This document shows positions 1 through 9,232 of a stretch of DNA of 64,000 nucleotides, in pieces. The notes below the pieces were generated by a model that saw nothing but the letters and a program-made list of their open reading frames with translations, ran no database searches and was not told the DNA's origin. A program made the position numbers and the translations under genes. The DNA is from Halomonas eurihalina (GTDB taxonomy: Bacteria; Pseudomonadota; Gammaproteobacteria; Pseudomonadales; Halomonadaceae). Where the stretch lies: positions 124,001-188,000 of the forward strand of contig NZ_VTPU01000007.1 of the NCBI RefSeq assembly GCF_008274785.1, in the 5' to 3' direction. Within the stretch, counting starts at the first letter, position 1, and each line of letters opens with the position of its first letter.

Positions 1-1
1 T

Positions 2-463
2 CCCGATACCCTCCAGATACTCACCGGCTTGATGGGCGGCATAAGCGGCATCGGGCTGGTGGCCTGGCTGACCCGGTTCACCGAGGTGCCGCTGCTGATG
101 GCACCCTTCGGCGCCACCTGTGTGCTACTGTTCGCCGCGCCGGGCGCGCCGCTGGCCCAGCCCCGCAATGTGATCGGCGGTCACCTGGTCTCGGCACTGG
201 TCGGCCTGGTCGCCATGCAACTGCTGGGCACCGGACCGCTGGCCATGGCGATCGGCGTTGGCGTGGCCATCGCAGCCATGCAGGGACTGCGGGTGGTGCA
301 TCCCCCGGCGGGCGCCAATCCGCTGGTGGTGATGATGTCCGGTGCAGTGGGCTATGACTTCCTGCTGATGCCGGTGTTGGCGGGCTCGGTGAGCCTGGTG
401 CTGGTAGTGCTGCTGATCAACAACCTGGGAGAAGGGCGTCGCTGGCCGAACTATTGGCTCTAG
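2..463 (+). CDS. HPP family integral membrane protein (5' end outside window)
   Basis: The reading frame is open to the first base, so the true start lies upstream; TTG at 29 and ATG at 32 are internal codons. The visible part is almost entirely hydrophobic, with about four membrane segments. It carries the motif that names the HPP family (VVHPPAGANP, encoded near 292-321), followed by a last helix rich in Leu and Val. HPP proteins are inner-membrane proteins, some linked to nitrite transport; the substrate here cannot be told. The stop codon lies inside the first copy of a 17-bp tandem repeat. The family call is firm, the function is not. Confidence 0.85.
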   Translation, partial: PDTLQILTGLMGGISGIGLVAWLTRFTEVPLLMAPFGATCVLLFAAPGAPLAQPRNVIGGHLVSALVGLVAMQLLGTGPLAMAIGVGVAIAAMQGLRVVHPPAGANPLVVMMSGAVGYDFLLMPVLAGSVSLVLVVLLINNLGEGRRWPNYWL

Positions 464-504
464 AGAACCTTTGGCTCTAGAGAACCTTTGGCTCTAGAGC
501 ACCT
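454..504. repeat. Three tandem 17-bp repeats spanning two convergent stop codons
   Basis: Copies at 454-470, 471-487 and 488-504 have the unit TTGGCTCTAGAGAACCT; the third differs at one base. Each contains the palindrome CTCTAGAG, which supplies a TAG on either strand. The HPP gene ends in copy one (461-463) and the convergent LysR gene ends in copy three (494-496). Confidence 0.95.
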
Positions 505-1408
505 TATATTTCTCTTTACCCGAGGCGTGACAAACGAAGGATGCCGCTGAAGGAGAAAGATCACGATAAATGAAAGAGAGTTCGAACTCGGAGCCAGCAT
601 CATTTATTGGTCGATAAGTGATTCGATCATCACGGAACCCACTCATGCTCTCGGGCACGACGGAAACTCCTAATCCGACAGCTACCAAGGATAGAACCGC
701 ATGCATTCCATACGCTTCCTGTTCGACTCTCGGCACAAACCCTGCATTTGCACAGAGGCGGATCACTTGTAGATGAAACCCACGCCCTTCAAGCATGGGC
801 CAGAGAACAAACGGTTCATCCGACAGATCAGAGAGTTTTACCCTACCTTGCTTTCCAAGAGGATGATCCTTCGGTAACGCCATGCATAGCCGGTCACTGT
901 CGAAGCGATCCAGCTCAACATCCTCAGCATGATGAAGTGGAGGTATCACCACACCGACATCCATCGTTCCAGCGCGTATTGCGGCAATCTGCGCGGCGGT
1001 AGTCGCTTCACGAAGCTCAAGGCGCACCTTTGGATATTGCAGCCTGAATGCACGAATGGCATCGGGCAAACGACCATAAAGTGAACTTCCCACATAGCCA
1101 AGGCGCACCAAACCCGTTCGCCCTGCCGCCACGTCTTTTGTACCTGTTATGGCTTGCTCTGCTTGTCGGAGGGTCTCGCGCGCTTCCTCAAGAAACTTTT
1201 CTCCCGCTGGCGTCAATCCAAGCACTCGGTTTCCGCGCTCGATCAGCGTCACGTCGATATCCTCCTCCAGCTTGCGAATCGCACTGGTAAGGGGAGGCTG
1301 CGACATATTCAGTCTTTCCGCAGCTCGATGGAAATGCAGCTCTTCCGCTACAGCGACGAATTGTTCCATGGTGCGTAACGTAACCCGTGCCCTGACATCT
1401 ATCGCCAT
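494..1408 (-). CDS. LysR family transcriptional regulator
   Basis: The 304-residue protein has an N-terminal winged helix (about residues 10-70, with the MSQPPLTSAIRKLEE recognition region) and a C-terminal effector domain of the periplasmic-binding-protein fold. The ATG at 1408 follows a purine-rich GGAGAGG site. It is divergent from the SDR and lactonase genes starting at 1548, so it probably controls them. A dyad of LysR type lies between (1451-1469). Its effector is unknown, presumably a sugar lactone, sugar acid or similar hydroxy compound. The family assignment is secure; the target is inferred from position. Confidence 0.92.
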   Translation of the reverse strand: MAIDVRARVTLRTMEQFVAVAEELHFHRAAERLNMSQPPLTSAIRKLEEDIDVTLIERGNRVLGLTPAGEKFLEEARETLRQAEQAITGTKDVAAGRTGLVRLGYVGSSLYGRLPDAIRAFRLQYPKVRLELREATTAAQIAAIRAGTMDVGVVIPPLHHAEDVELDRFDSDRLCMALPKDHPLGKQGRVKLSDLSDEPFVLWPMLEGRGFHLQVIRLCANAGFVPRVEQEAYGMHAVLSLVAVGLGVSVVPESMSGFRDDRITYRPINDAGSEFELSFIYRDLSPSAASFVCHASGKEKYKVL

Positions 1409-1450
1409 GCCCCTCTCCCCCGAATGTGCCTGGGTGACTCAACGGCTCAA

Positions 1451-1469
1451 TGATACAAAAAATATATCA
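1451..1469. promoter_or_regulatory. Candidate LysR-box in the LysR/SDR intergenic region
   Basis: TGATA and TATCA arms are separated by nine A/T-rich bases, which gives an exact T-N11-A dyad. The sequence ATATATCA at 1462-1469 recurs at 1493-1500, 31 bp away, about three helical turns. Both sit between divergent genes. Confidence 0.5.
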
Positions 1470-1547
1470 CGGATCATCATAGACAGTATTTTATATATCA
1501 AAACGACGACTCCATGCTCTTCCTGAATGTATCGACTGGAGTATGGA

Positions 1548-2414
1548 ATGATGGACTTCGAAGACCAGGCAGTACTCATCACCGGGGCTGGACGAGGGCT
1601 TGGTTTCTCGTATGCACGCTATATTGGACAACTCGGTGCCACGGTTCTCATCCACGATATCGGTGCAGATAGCGACGGCAACGGAGACTCACCAGAGGTG
1701 GCGAAAACTGCCGCCCGACGACTGCAGGAAGAAGGACTCGATGCACGAGCCATTATCGGAGACATTGGTTCCCGCGCAGGCTGCCATAGACTCATCGCTC
1801 AGGCATTGCGCATCGCAGGGAAACTCGACGCTCTCATCCATAATGCTGGCTGGGTTGCCTATGAAAGCATCGAGACAATAGAAGAAGCTTCCTTCGACCG
1901 AATGATGACGATTGCCGCCAAAGCGCCTCTCTGGCTCTCACAAGCGGCATGGCCCACGATGAAAGCGGCAGACTATGGCCGCATTGTCATGACGACATCC
2001 TGTCGGGCGCTTTATCCCCAATATGTTCATCGAGGACTAGCCTCTTATTCTGCAGCCAAAAGTGCTGTGATAGGCATCATGAACGTCCTGGCAGTCGAAG
2101 GGAGAGAGGACAATATCATCGTCAATGCAATTTCCCCTGTCGCCAAGACACGCATGTGGGGAATCGAGGGAGAGCCTGACGAACTACACCCTTCCACGGT
2201 GGCGCCAGGTGTGGCATTCCTTGCGTCTTCAGCATGTTCCGAAGGTGGATGGATCCTTCGTGCCGCAAATGGCCAGTTTCATGCCACCAAAGCAATGGAA
2301 GCCGAAGGCGTTGACTATCCTCGCAATCTGCAAGCCATTCAGGCATCAACGGCTCATGAGGTTGCGAAAAACTGGCCCCTTATCGCCACTCATGACGTGG
2401 AGCCTCGCTCGTGA
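1548..2414 (+). CDS. Short-chain dehydrogenase/reductase (SDR)
   Basis: NAD(P)-dependent oxidoreductase of the classical SDR fold, 288 residues from ATG 1548; a GGAG site sits about 6 bases upstream, which favours this start over 1527. The cofactor motif TGAGRGLG is at residues 12-19, NAG at 99-101, and the catalytic set is S151, Y167 and K171 (YSAAK). It resembles the SDRs that act on hydroxyacyl or polyol substrates. It is translationally coupled to the SMP-30-type gene by a GTGA overlap, so a dehydrogenase making a lactone that the next enzyme opens is plausible. The substrate is unknown. Confidence 0.88.
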   Translation: MMDFEDQAVLITGAGRGLGFSYARYIGQLGATVLIHDIGADSDGNGDSPEVAKTAARRLQEEGLDARAIIGDIGSRAGCHRLIAQALRIAGKLDALIHNAGWVAYESIETIEEASFDRMMTIAAKAPLWLSQAAWPTMKAADYGRIVMTTSCRALYPQYVHRGLASYSAAKSAVIGIMNVLAVEGREDNIIVNAISPVAKTRMWGIEGEPDELHPSTVAPGVAFLASSACSEGGWILRAANGQFHATKAMEAEGVDYPRNLQAIQASTAHEVAKNWPLIATHDVEPRS

Positions 2415-3274
2415 ATAACATATCAATAGCATTTTCGAGCCAAGCAACGCTCGGCGAGTCCCCTGTATGGAGTCAATCCAGAGGCCGCCTTCTATGGGTC
2501 GACACCCTCGAAGCCTCTCTCAATGTTTTCGACCCCGCCACAGGGCAGAATATTGTTCATACCATGCCCTCACCACTCGGCTTTGTCACTGAAACACATG
2601 AGGGCCAGTTGCTCGTTGGTATCGGTTGCCATATAGAGAGAGTCGATGAGACCACGGGAAAGAGGCAGCGAATAGCGACAGCTCCTCACGCTCAGAAAGG
2701 CTATCGGCTTAACGATGCTTACCTCGATCCCACAGGTCATCTTTGGGTTGGCCTGATGGACGAAGGCCTGAGCGAAGGCTCCGGCTATCTCTATCGCCTC
2801 GCCCCCAACGGTGTGTGGGAAACGATCGATTCAGGCTTCACACTCATCAATGGCATCGCCCGAAGCCTTGATGGGGGAACGCTTTATGTCACGGATTCAC
2901 GGCATGGGACCATCTACGCTTATGAACACGACGAACTTTCCGGTGAGGTCAGTCATCGACACCGGCTCATCGACATTGCCCCAAACGAAGGGAAGCCGGA
3001 TGGACTGCTGATTGACCAGGAAGGATGCTTGCTCAGCGTTCTCTTCGATGGTGCCGGCATTGCACGCATATCGGCGGACGGAGATATCGTGCAAAGAATC
3101 ACGCTTCCTGTCCTTCGGCCAACGAGCTGTGCCTTCGACAGCAGTCACAAATATCTTTTCGTGACTTCGGCTCGACTGGGCTTATCACCAACAACGCTGG
3201 CCAATATGCCGGCATCAGGGTCTGTGCTACAAATCGACTATGAGCGTATTATGAGGCAAGGAAGCGCAGCTTGA
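2411..3274 (+). CDS. SMP-30/gluconolactonase family protein
   Basis: This 287-residue six-bladed beta-propeller belongs to the SMP-30/gluconolactonase/LRE family, metal-dependent lactonases. Expected metal-site segments are present: LGESPVW near the N-terminus (Glu), RLNDAYLDPTGHLWVG (Asn), LINGIARS (Asn) and KPDGLLID (Asp). It starts with GTG at 2411, overlapping the SDR stop by four bases, so the two are co-translated. The likely role is hydrolysis of a sugar lactone to an aldonic acid. Its stop is immediately followed by the stop of the convergent MFS gene with no gap. Confidence 0.88.
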   Translation: MNNISIAFSSQATLGESPVWSQSRGRLLWVDTLEASLNVFDPATGQNIVHTMPSPLGFVTETHEGQLLVGIGCHIERVDETTGKRQRIATAPHAQKGYRLNDAYLDPTGHLWVGLMDEGLSEGSGYLYRLAPNGVWETIDSGFTLINGIARSLDGGTLYVTDSRHGTIYAYEHDELSGEVSHRHRLIDIAPNEGKPDGLLIDQEGCLLSVLFDGAGIARISADGDIVQRITLPVLRPTSCAFDSSHKYLFVTSARLGLSPTTLANMPASGSVLQIDYERIMRQGSAA

Positions 3275-4435
3275 TCAATATCCGGATATCAGGCCTGCTT
3301 CGCCGGACGTCCCGACCAGGGCAAGTGTCAGCACTGCGCCCCCTAGCACGTTAAACCCGGTGCCAAACGTTGCGCTTATCCCCATCGCCACGAGCGCGGC
3401 ACTACCGATCTGGCAGAACCCTACCAGCCCCGATGCCGTGGCTGCATACCCGTGTTCGCTGGCGATGGCTCCGGATACGGCCAGCGACAATGATGAGCCG
3501 TTGGCCAGGCTGACCAGGCACATCGGAAACACCACGGTAACCGCACCTTGCCTCTCCAGGGCAGCCATGCCCAGGAAGGCTATGCCGCCGAGCACAAAGC
3601 AGCCGATACCTGCGGCGACGATGCGGTCATAGGGCCAACGATCGAGCAGCCGCTTGGCCAGAAGATTGGCGCCGATGATGCCGGCTGTCAGCGGCAGGTA
3701 CAGCCAGCCACTTTGTTCTTCGCTCAACCCCTGGCGCGCGAAAAGGAATGGCGATTGGGTCAGATAGACGAACCAGGCGCAGTAGATGGCGCAGACCACC
3801 AGGGTGTAGCGGCGGAAATTCCGATCGCGGACGACATGGCCGAACCCGGCGAATGGCGAAGTCCGGGTACGGGACGCGGCGGGAAGCGTTTCCGGAAGTA
3901 GCGTCAGCACCATCAACAGCGCCGCGGCACCAAAGGCGGCCACGAACAGGAAGTCAGCCCGCCATCCGAATACCGCGGCCAGGTGTCCGCCGATGGCCGG
4001 CGCCAAAGCCGGCGACAACGACACCAGGGGATAGACCACCGCATAGACCTTGGCCGAGGTGCGCTTATCGCAGATATCGGCGATCAAGGCGCGGCCAATG
4101 ACCAAGCCCGCCGCTGCGCCGACCGCTTCGAGTATGCGCCAGATCAGAAACCCGGTGTAACCGCCTGAGGCGGCACACCCCAGCGAACCGACCATGTACA
4201 GGGCGATGCCGGCCAGCAGCAGGGGCTTTCGGCCATAGCGGTCCGATAATGGCCCATAAGACAGTTGTGCAGTCGCCAGTGCCAGCAGGTAGATAGAGAC
4301 GGTCTGCGGCATCTGCCAGTCGGCGACGCCGAACTCGATCGTCATGCTCGGCATGGCGGGCAGATAAACGTCCGAGGCGATCAGGCCGAAGGCACTGAGC
4401 ATGGCGACGGTCAGGACGAAAGATAAGCGAGGCAT
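3275..4435 (-). CDS. MFS transporter, Bcr/CflA (DHA1) drug-efflux type
   Basis: A 386-residue inner-membrane protein with about twelve hydrophobic helices. The N-terminus (SDVYLPAMPSM) and loop 2-3 motif (GPLSDRYGRKP) are typical of the Bcr/CflA drug:proton antiporters; the helix 4 region (RILEAVGAAAGLVIGRA) also fits. The C-terminus is slightly short for the family. It is divergent from a LysR gene at 4575 and the space between them is packed with palindromes, so LysR control of export is likely. The drug or metabolite exported is unknown. Confidence 0.88.
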   Translation of the reverse strand: MPRLSFVLTVAMLSAFGLIASDVYLPAMPSMTIEFGVADWQMPQTVSIYLLALATAQLSYGPLSDRYGRKPLLLAGIALYMVGSLGCAASGGYTGFLIWRILEAVGAAAGLVIGRALIADICDKRTSAKVYAVVYPLVSLSPALAPAIGGHLAAVFGWRADFLFVAAFGAAALLMVLTLLPETLPAASRTRTSPFAGFGHVVRDRNFRRYTLVVCAIYCAWFVYLTQSPFLFARQGLSEEQSGWLYLPLTAGIIGANLLAKRLLDRWPYDRIVAAGIGCFVLGGIAFLGMAALERQGAVTVVFPMCLVSLANGSSLSLAVSGAIASEHGYAATASGLVGFCQIGSAALVAMGISATFGTGFNVLGGAVLTLALVGTSGEAGLISGY

Positions 4436-4512
4436 GGCAGCTCTCCGCAGCCGATAACTCGGCTGCTCATCAAGGGTTCATAGGAAGGGAGTGCCATTGT
4501 ACGAAGGCACCC

Positions 4513-4563
4513 TTGATGCAAAAATGCATTAAAATGCAGACCATTCCTGCATATTTGCATCAA
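4513..4563. promoter_or_regulatory. Nested palindromes between the divergent MFS and LysR genes
   Basis: TTGATGCAAA (4513-4522) and TTTGCATCAA (4554-4563) are perfect 10-bp inverted repeats. A second palindrome TGCATTAAAATGCA lies between them at 4525-4538. The element ends just before the LysR start and is a good candidate operator for both genes. Confidence 0.6.
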
Positions 4564-4574
4564 AGAGGCACCGG

Positions 4575-5444
4575 ATGAACTGGGACGACGTGCGGTTTTT
4601 CCTGGCGGTGTATCGAGCCGGCACACTACGCGGGGCGGCACAGCGGCTGGCCCTCGACCAGACCACGGTGGGCCGGCGTTTGACCGGCCTGGAACGGACA
4701 CTGGGCAGTCGGCTGTTCCTGCGGACCAAAGGTGGTCTGACCCTCACCGATAGCGGCCGGCAAGTGCTGCCCACGGCCGAGAATATGGAGCGGTTGGCCG
4801 TTTCCTTCGAGCGACTCAGCGAAGGGGCCGACGAGCGTGTCGCCGGCGAGGTTCGCGTGACCACCACAGACGCACTGGCGGTGGACTTCGTGGTACCAGC
4901 GATCGAGCGCCTGCGCACCACTCATCCCGACATACGCGTCATCCTGAGTACCACGACACGGCTGCTCGACCTGGCGCGACGCGAAGCGGATGTTGCCGTG
5001 CGCACGCTGCGACCGGAGCAGCCGGACTTGATCGTGCGACAGCTTGCCCGCTGGGAGGTCGGGTTGTACGCAACCCAGGGCTATCTGGAACGGCATGGCG
5101 AACCGCACCCCGACGAGGGCTTCGCGGGCCACGACATAGCACTTTACCAGGAAGGGGTAACGGGACGGCAGGACGACACCCTGGCCGGTGCCCCCAGAGG
5201 CCAGGGACGCGTGGTCGCCGAACTGGATTCCAGCTTGATGCTGGCAACCTTCGTGCGAGCTGGTCTGGCCTTGGGCGAGTTGCCGGACTATCTGGCCCAG
5301 CGTGACAGCCGACTGGTGCGTGTATGGCCCGATCGCCATCGGGCCACGCCATACGAAGCATGGCTGGTGCTACACCAGGATCTGGCACACACCGCGCGGG
5401 TTCGGGTTGTCGTGGAGGCAATCTCGGACGCTTTTGTCCGTTGA
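4575..5444 (+). CDS. LysR family transcriptional regulator
   Basis: This 289-residue protein begins MNWDDVRFFLAVYRAGT, with a helix-turn-helix at about residues 15-60 (RGAAQRLALDQTTVGRRLTGLE) and a LysR substrate-binding domain behind it. ATG 4575 is preceded by an AAGAGG site. Divergent placement relative to the Bcr/CflA exporter suggests that it controls the exporter and itself through the palindromic block 4513-4563. The inducer is unknown. Confidence 0.9.
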   Translation: MNWDDVRFFLAVYRAGTLRGAAQRLALDQTTVGRRLTGLERTLGSRLFLRTKGGLTLTDSGRQVLPTAENMERLAVSFERLSEGADERVAGEVRVTTTDALAVDFVVPAIERLRTTHPDIRVILSTTTRLLDLARREADVAVRTLRPEQPDLIVRQLARWEVGLYATQGYLERHGEPHPDEGFAGHDIALYQEGVTGRQDDTLAGAPRGQGRVVAELDSSLMLATFVRAGLALGELPDYLAQRDSRLVRVWPDRHRATPYEAWLVLHQDLAHTARVRVVVEAISDAFVR

Positions 5445-5524
5445 GCAATGTTAGTGAGCCGGCTTCATGACGCCACCGATTTGCGGCACCATGAAGGCAC
5501 GCTCGCCGCCGCGAAGGAACCGCC

Positions 5525-8500
5525 ATGCTCGCCACATCCGACACCACCCTGCAACCCGGCTTCATGGTGGTGCATGGCAATCGCCTGGAGGACCTGCGCG
5601 ACCTGGCGGTGACCTGGATGCGCAGCCATCCGCTGACGCCGCTGGAAGACGAGACCATCCTGGTGCAGAGCAACGGCATCAGCCAGTGGCTCAAGCTCGC
5701 CCTGGCCGCAGATGATCCTCAGGGCAGCGGCGTGGCGGCGGCGCTGGACGTCACCCTGCCGGCGCGCTTCCTGTGGCAGGCCTACCGCAGTGTGCTGGTG
5801 CATCGCGATGGCGAGGGTGCCGTGCCGCCGGAGTCGCCGCTCGACAAGCCCCGGCTGATCTGGCGGCTGATGCGCCTGCTGCCCGCCCTGCTCGACGACC
5901 CACTGTTCGCGCCGCTGTCGCGCTTTCTGGCCGATGACGACGACCTGCGCAAGCGCCATCAGCTCGCCGAGCGCCTGGCCGACCTGTTCGACCAGTACCA
6001 GGTCTACCGCGCCGACTGGCTGGCCGCCTGGGCGGAAGGCCACGACGCGCTCATCGACGCCCGCGGCCAAGCCCGGCCGCTCGACGACGACCAGCGCTGG
6101 CAGCCCGCTCTGTGGCGCTACCTGCGCGACGACATTTCACAAGATCAGGGCGCGGCGGGGCTGGCCACCAGCCGCGCCCTGGTGCACAGCCGCTTTCTCG
6201 AAGCCTGCAAGGAACTTACCCCCGAGACTCGTCCTCCCGGCCTGCCGCGCCGCGTCATGGTGTTCGGCATCTCCTCGCTGCCCCGCCAGACCCTCGAGGC
6301 CCTGGCCGCCATCGCCCGGGTCAGCCAGGTGATCCTCTGCGTGCACAATCCCTGTCGCCACTACTGGGCCGACATCATCGAGCACAAGGACCTGCTGCGC
6401 GCCGCCCGCAAGCGCCAGCAACGTCGGCCCGGCATGCCCATCGAACTGGACGACACCCAGTTGCATCTCCACGCCCAGCCGCTGCTGGCCGCCTGGGGCA
6501 AGCAGGGCCGCGACTACCTGCGCCTGCTCGACGAATTCGACGACCAGGAAAGCTACCGAGCCCGCTTCGAGGCCGAGTCGCTGCGCATCGACCTTTTCGA
6601 GTCGCCGCAGGAAGGCTGCGACGCGCCCGGCCTGCTCCAGCAGTTGCAGGACGATATCCTCGAGCTGCGCCCGCCGAGCGAGAGCCGCGACATCTGGCCG
6701 GCGGTCGACCCGGAGCGCGACACCAGCCTGCGCTTCCATGTCGCCCACAGCGCCCTGCGCGAGGTCGAGATCCTCCATGACCAGTTGCTGGCCGCCTTCG
6801 ATGCCGACCCGAGCCTCAAGCCCCGCGACATCCTGGTCATGGTGCCCGACATCGACACCTACACCGCCGCCGTTCAGGCGGTGTTCGGGCGATTGGCGCC
6901 GGACGATCCACGCCATATTCCCTTCACGCTCTCCGACCAGACCAGCCGCCACCGCCAACCGCTACTGATCGCCCTGGAGGCGCTACTGCACCTGCCCGAA
7001 TCGCGGCTCAGCGTGGGCGAGCTGCTCGACCTGCTCGAAGTGCCCGCCCTGCGCCAGCGCTTCGGGCTCGACACCGAGGCACTGCCGGTGCTGCGACGCT
7101 GGATCGAGGGCGCCGGCATCCGCTGGGGGCTCAGCGCCGACCAGCGCGCCCGCCTCGACCTGCCCGACGGGCTCACCGCCAACACCTGGGCCTTCGGCCT
7201 GCGCCGCCTGTTGCTTGGTTATGCGGTGGGCGACAACGCCGACGGCCCCTGGCACGGCATCGAGCCGTTCGGCGACATCGGCGGCCTGGAAGCCGCGCTG
7301 GCCGGCCCGCTGGTGGATCTGCTCGACACCCTGGACACCCTCTGGCGCCACCTGAGCGAGCCTGCCGACGTAGCCACCTGGTGCCAGCGCTTGCGCGAGC
7401 TGCTCGCCGACTGCTTCAGCGCCGCCGACGAAGCCGATCTCACCACCCTGACCCGGCTCGAGGAACTGCTCGACGAATGGCGCGACACCACCGAGGATGC
7501 CGGCCTCGAGGAGCCCCTGCCGCTCTCGGTGGTACGCGAACACTGGCTTGGCCAGATCGACGGCAACAACCTCTCCCAGCGCTTCCTGGCCGGCGCGGTG
7601 AACATCGCCACCCTGATGCCGATGCGCGCCATTCCCTTCCGCCACGTCTGCCTGTTGGGCATGAACGACGGCGACTACCCGCGCACCCAGCGCCCGCTGG
7701 ACATCGACCTGATGGGCCACGACTACCGCCCCGGCGACCGCTCGCGCCGCGAGGACGACCGCTACCTGTTCCTCGAGGCGCTGCTCTCGGCACGCGAGCG
7801 GCTGATGATCAGTTGGGTCGGCCGCAGCATTCACGACAACGCCCTCCAGCCGCCCTCGGTACTGCTCGGCCAGTTGCGCGACCACCTCGCCGACGGCTGG
7901 CGCCTGGCCGGGCACACAGCGGATGAGCAGGATGACGATGGCCAGGCGCTGCTCGACGCCCTGACCACCGAGCACCCGCTGCAGCCCTTCAGCCGAGATT
8001 ATTTCCGCCAGCCCAACCACGCTGACGCCACCGCCACGCAGGCTGCCAACAAGGGGCTGTTCACCTATGCCCATGAATGGCGGGCCATCCACACCGGCCA
8101 GCCAGACGCGAATGAGCATCTTGAGCCTGGTTCTAACGCCGTATCGCCGAACACAGCCAGCTTGCCGGCAATGACCCAGGAAACCCCACTAACGCTCAAG
8201 CAACTCGGCGCCTTCCTCAAGGATCCGGTCAAGGCCTTCTTCAACACCCGGCTCGGTGTGTACCTCGAGCGCGAGGCTGCCGAAAGCCCCGACCACGAGC
8301 CCTTCGACCTCGACGGCCTGGCCCACTGGCAGCTCCAGAACGAGCTGATCGACGCCGGGCGACGCGCCGTGGAAGCCAGCGAGCCGCCCATGCCCGTCGT
8401 CGACGAGACCCTGGCGCGGCTCGAGCGCGAGGGCCGGCTGGCCATGGGCGGCTTCGCCCAGCGCATGCGCGAGGACCTCGTCGCGCCCCTGGACGATCTA

Positions 8501-9232
8501 TTCACCAAATACGCCGAGCTGCTCGACGCCTGGCCCCACGCCCGGCCGATGCCGGCGCCGGTCTCGCTCTCGCTGGACGCCGACGGCGGCGAACTGGCCG
8601 TGGAGGACTGGCTCGGCGAGCTACGCGAGAACGACCAGGGCGAAACCTGCCGCCTGCTGCTGCTCACCAGCAGCCTGATCAATCAGAGCAAGTACAACTG
8701 GAAGCACTGGCTGACGCCCTGGGTCGAGCATCTGGCCGCCCAGATCGCCGTCGGCCCGGTGATCACCGAGCTGCGCTCCCGGGCCGGCGAAGGCACGCTG
8801 TATCCGCTGCCGGCAGACGAGGCCCGCGCCCGGCTGACCGCCATCGCCTCGGCCTGGCAGGCCGGCATGACCGCACCACTGCCGCTGGCCCGCGACACCG
8901 CCTTCGCCTGGATCGAGAAAGGCGGCGACGCCAGCGGGGTAGAGCGCTACCTGGGCGACATAGAGAAGGCCGAAGAAACCGACCTCAAGGCCGCCAAGGC
9001 TGCCGTCCAGACCCTGGAAGGCAACGACCACCAGGGCGGCGAACTCAGCCGCGACGCCTACCTGGCCCGCCAGTGGCGCGACTTCGACGAGCTGGCCCGC
9101 CACCAGGCCGCCGGCCGACGCTTCGGCGAACTGGCCGAACGCCTCTACGGGCCGCTGCACTATGCGGTGAAGGTCATCCAAAAACAGAAATCGGGCACCG
9201 CGAAGCGCCAGCCGAGGGGAGACAAGTCATGA
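5525..9232 (+). CDS. recC: Exodeoxyribonuclease V subunit gamma (RecC)
   Basis: RecC holds the RecBCD helicase-nuclease together, splits the duplex and recognises Chi in the 3' strand; its N-terminal part is an inactive helicase fold. This 1235-residue protein begins with the typical GFMVVHGNRLEDLRDL and contains QSNGISQWLK, the family's conserved MVPDID and MNDGDYPR segments, and a C-terminal nuclease-like fold. It is longer than the roughly 1120-residue E. coli protein. It is first in a recC-recB-recD operon and its stop overlaps the recB start (ATGA, 9229-9232). The intervening ptrA gene of enterobacteria is absent. Confidence 0.97.
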   Translation: MLATSDTTLQPGFMVVHGNRLEDLRDLAVTWMRSHPLTPLEDETILVQSNGISQWLKLALAADDPQGSGVAAALDVTLPARFLWQAYRSVLVHRDGEGAVPPESPLDKPRLIWRLMRLLPALLDDPLFAPLSRFLADDDDLRKRHQLAERLADLFDQYQVYRADWLAAWAEGHDALIDARGQARPLDDDQRWQPALWRYLRDDISQDQGAAGLATSRALVHSRFLEACKELTPETRPPGLPRRVMVFGISSLPRQTLEALAAIARVSQVILCVHNPCRHYWADIIEHKDLLRAARKRQQRRPGMPIELDDTQLHLHAQPLLAAWGKQGRDYLRLLDEFDDQESYRARFEAESLRIDLFESPQEGCDAPGLLQQLQDDILELRPPSESRDIWPAVDPERDTSLRFHVAHSALREVEILHDQLLAAFDADPSLKPRDILVMVPDIDTYTAAVQAVFGRLAPDDPRHIPFTLSDQTSRHRQPLLIALEALLHLPESRLSVGELLDLLEVPALRQRFGLDTEALPVLRRWIEGAGIRWGLSADQRARLDLPDGLTANTWAFGLRRLLLGYAVGDNADGPWHGIEPFGDIGGLEAALAGPLVDLLDTLDTLWRHLSEPADVATWCQRLRELLADCFSAADEADLTTLTRLEELLDEWRDTTEDAGLEEPLPLSVVREHWLGQIDGNNLSQRFLAGAVNIATLMPMRAIPFRHVCLLGMNDGDYPRTQRPLDIDLMGHDYRPGDRSRREDDRYLFLEALLSARERLMISWVGRSIHDNALQPPSVLLGQLRDHLADGWRLAGHTADEQDDDGQALLDALTTEHPLQPFSRDYFRQPNHADATATQAANKGLFTYAHEWRAIHTGQPDANEHLEPGSNAVSPNTASLPAMTQETPLTLKQLGAFLKDPVKAFFNTRLGVYLEREAAESPDHEPFDLDGLAHWQLQNELIDAGRRAVEASEPPMPVVDETLARLEREGRLAMGGFAQRMREDLVAPLDDLFTKYAELLDAWPHARPMPAPVSLSLDADGGELAVEDWLGELRENDQGETCRLLLLTSSLINQSKYNWKHWLTPWVEHLAAQIAVGPVITELRSRAGEGTLYPLPADEARARLTAIASAWQAGMTAPLPLARDTAFAWIEKGGDASGVERYLGDIEKAEETDLKAAKAAVQTLEGNDHQGGELSRDAYLARQWRDFDELARHQAAGRRFGELAERLYGPLHYAVKVIQKQKSGTAKRQPRGDKS

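Noticed and set aside
454..504. Possible CRISPR array or IS end
   Set aside because: The three 17-bp units are contiguous with no spacers and no associated genes.
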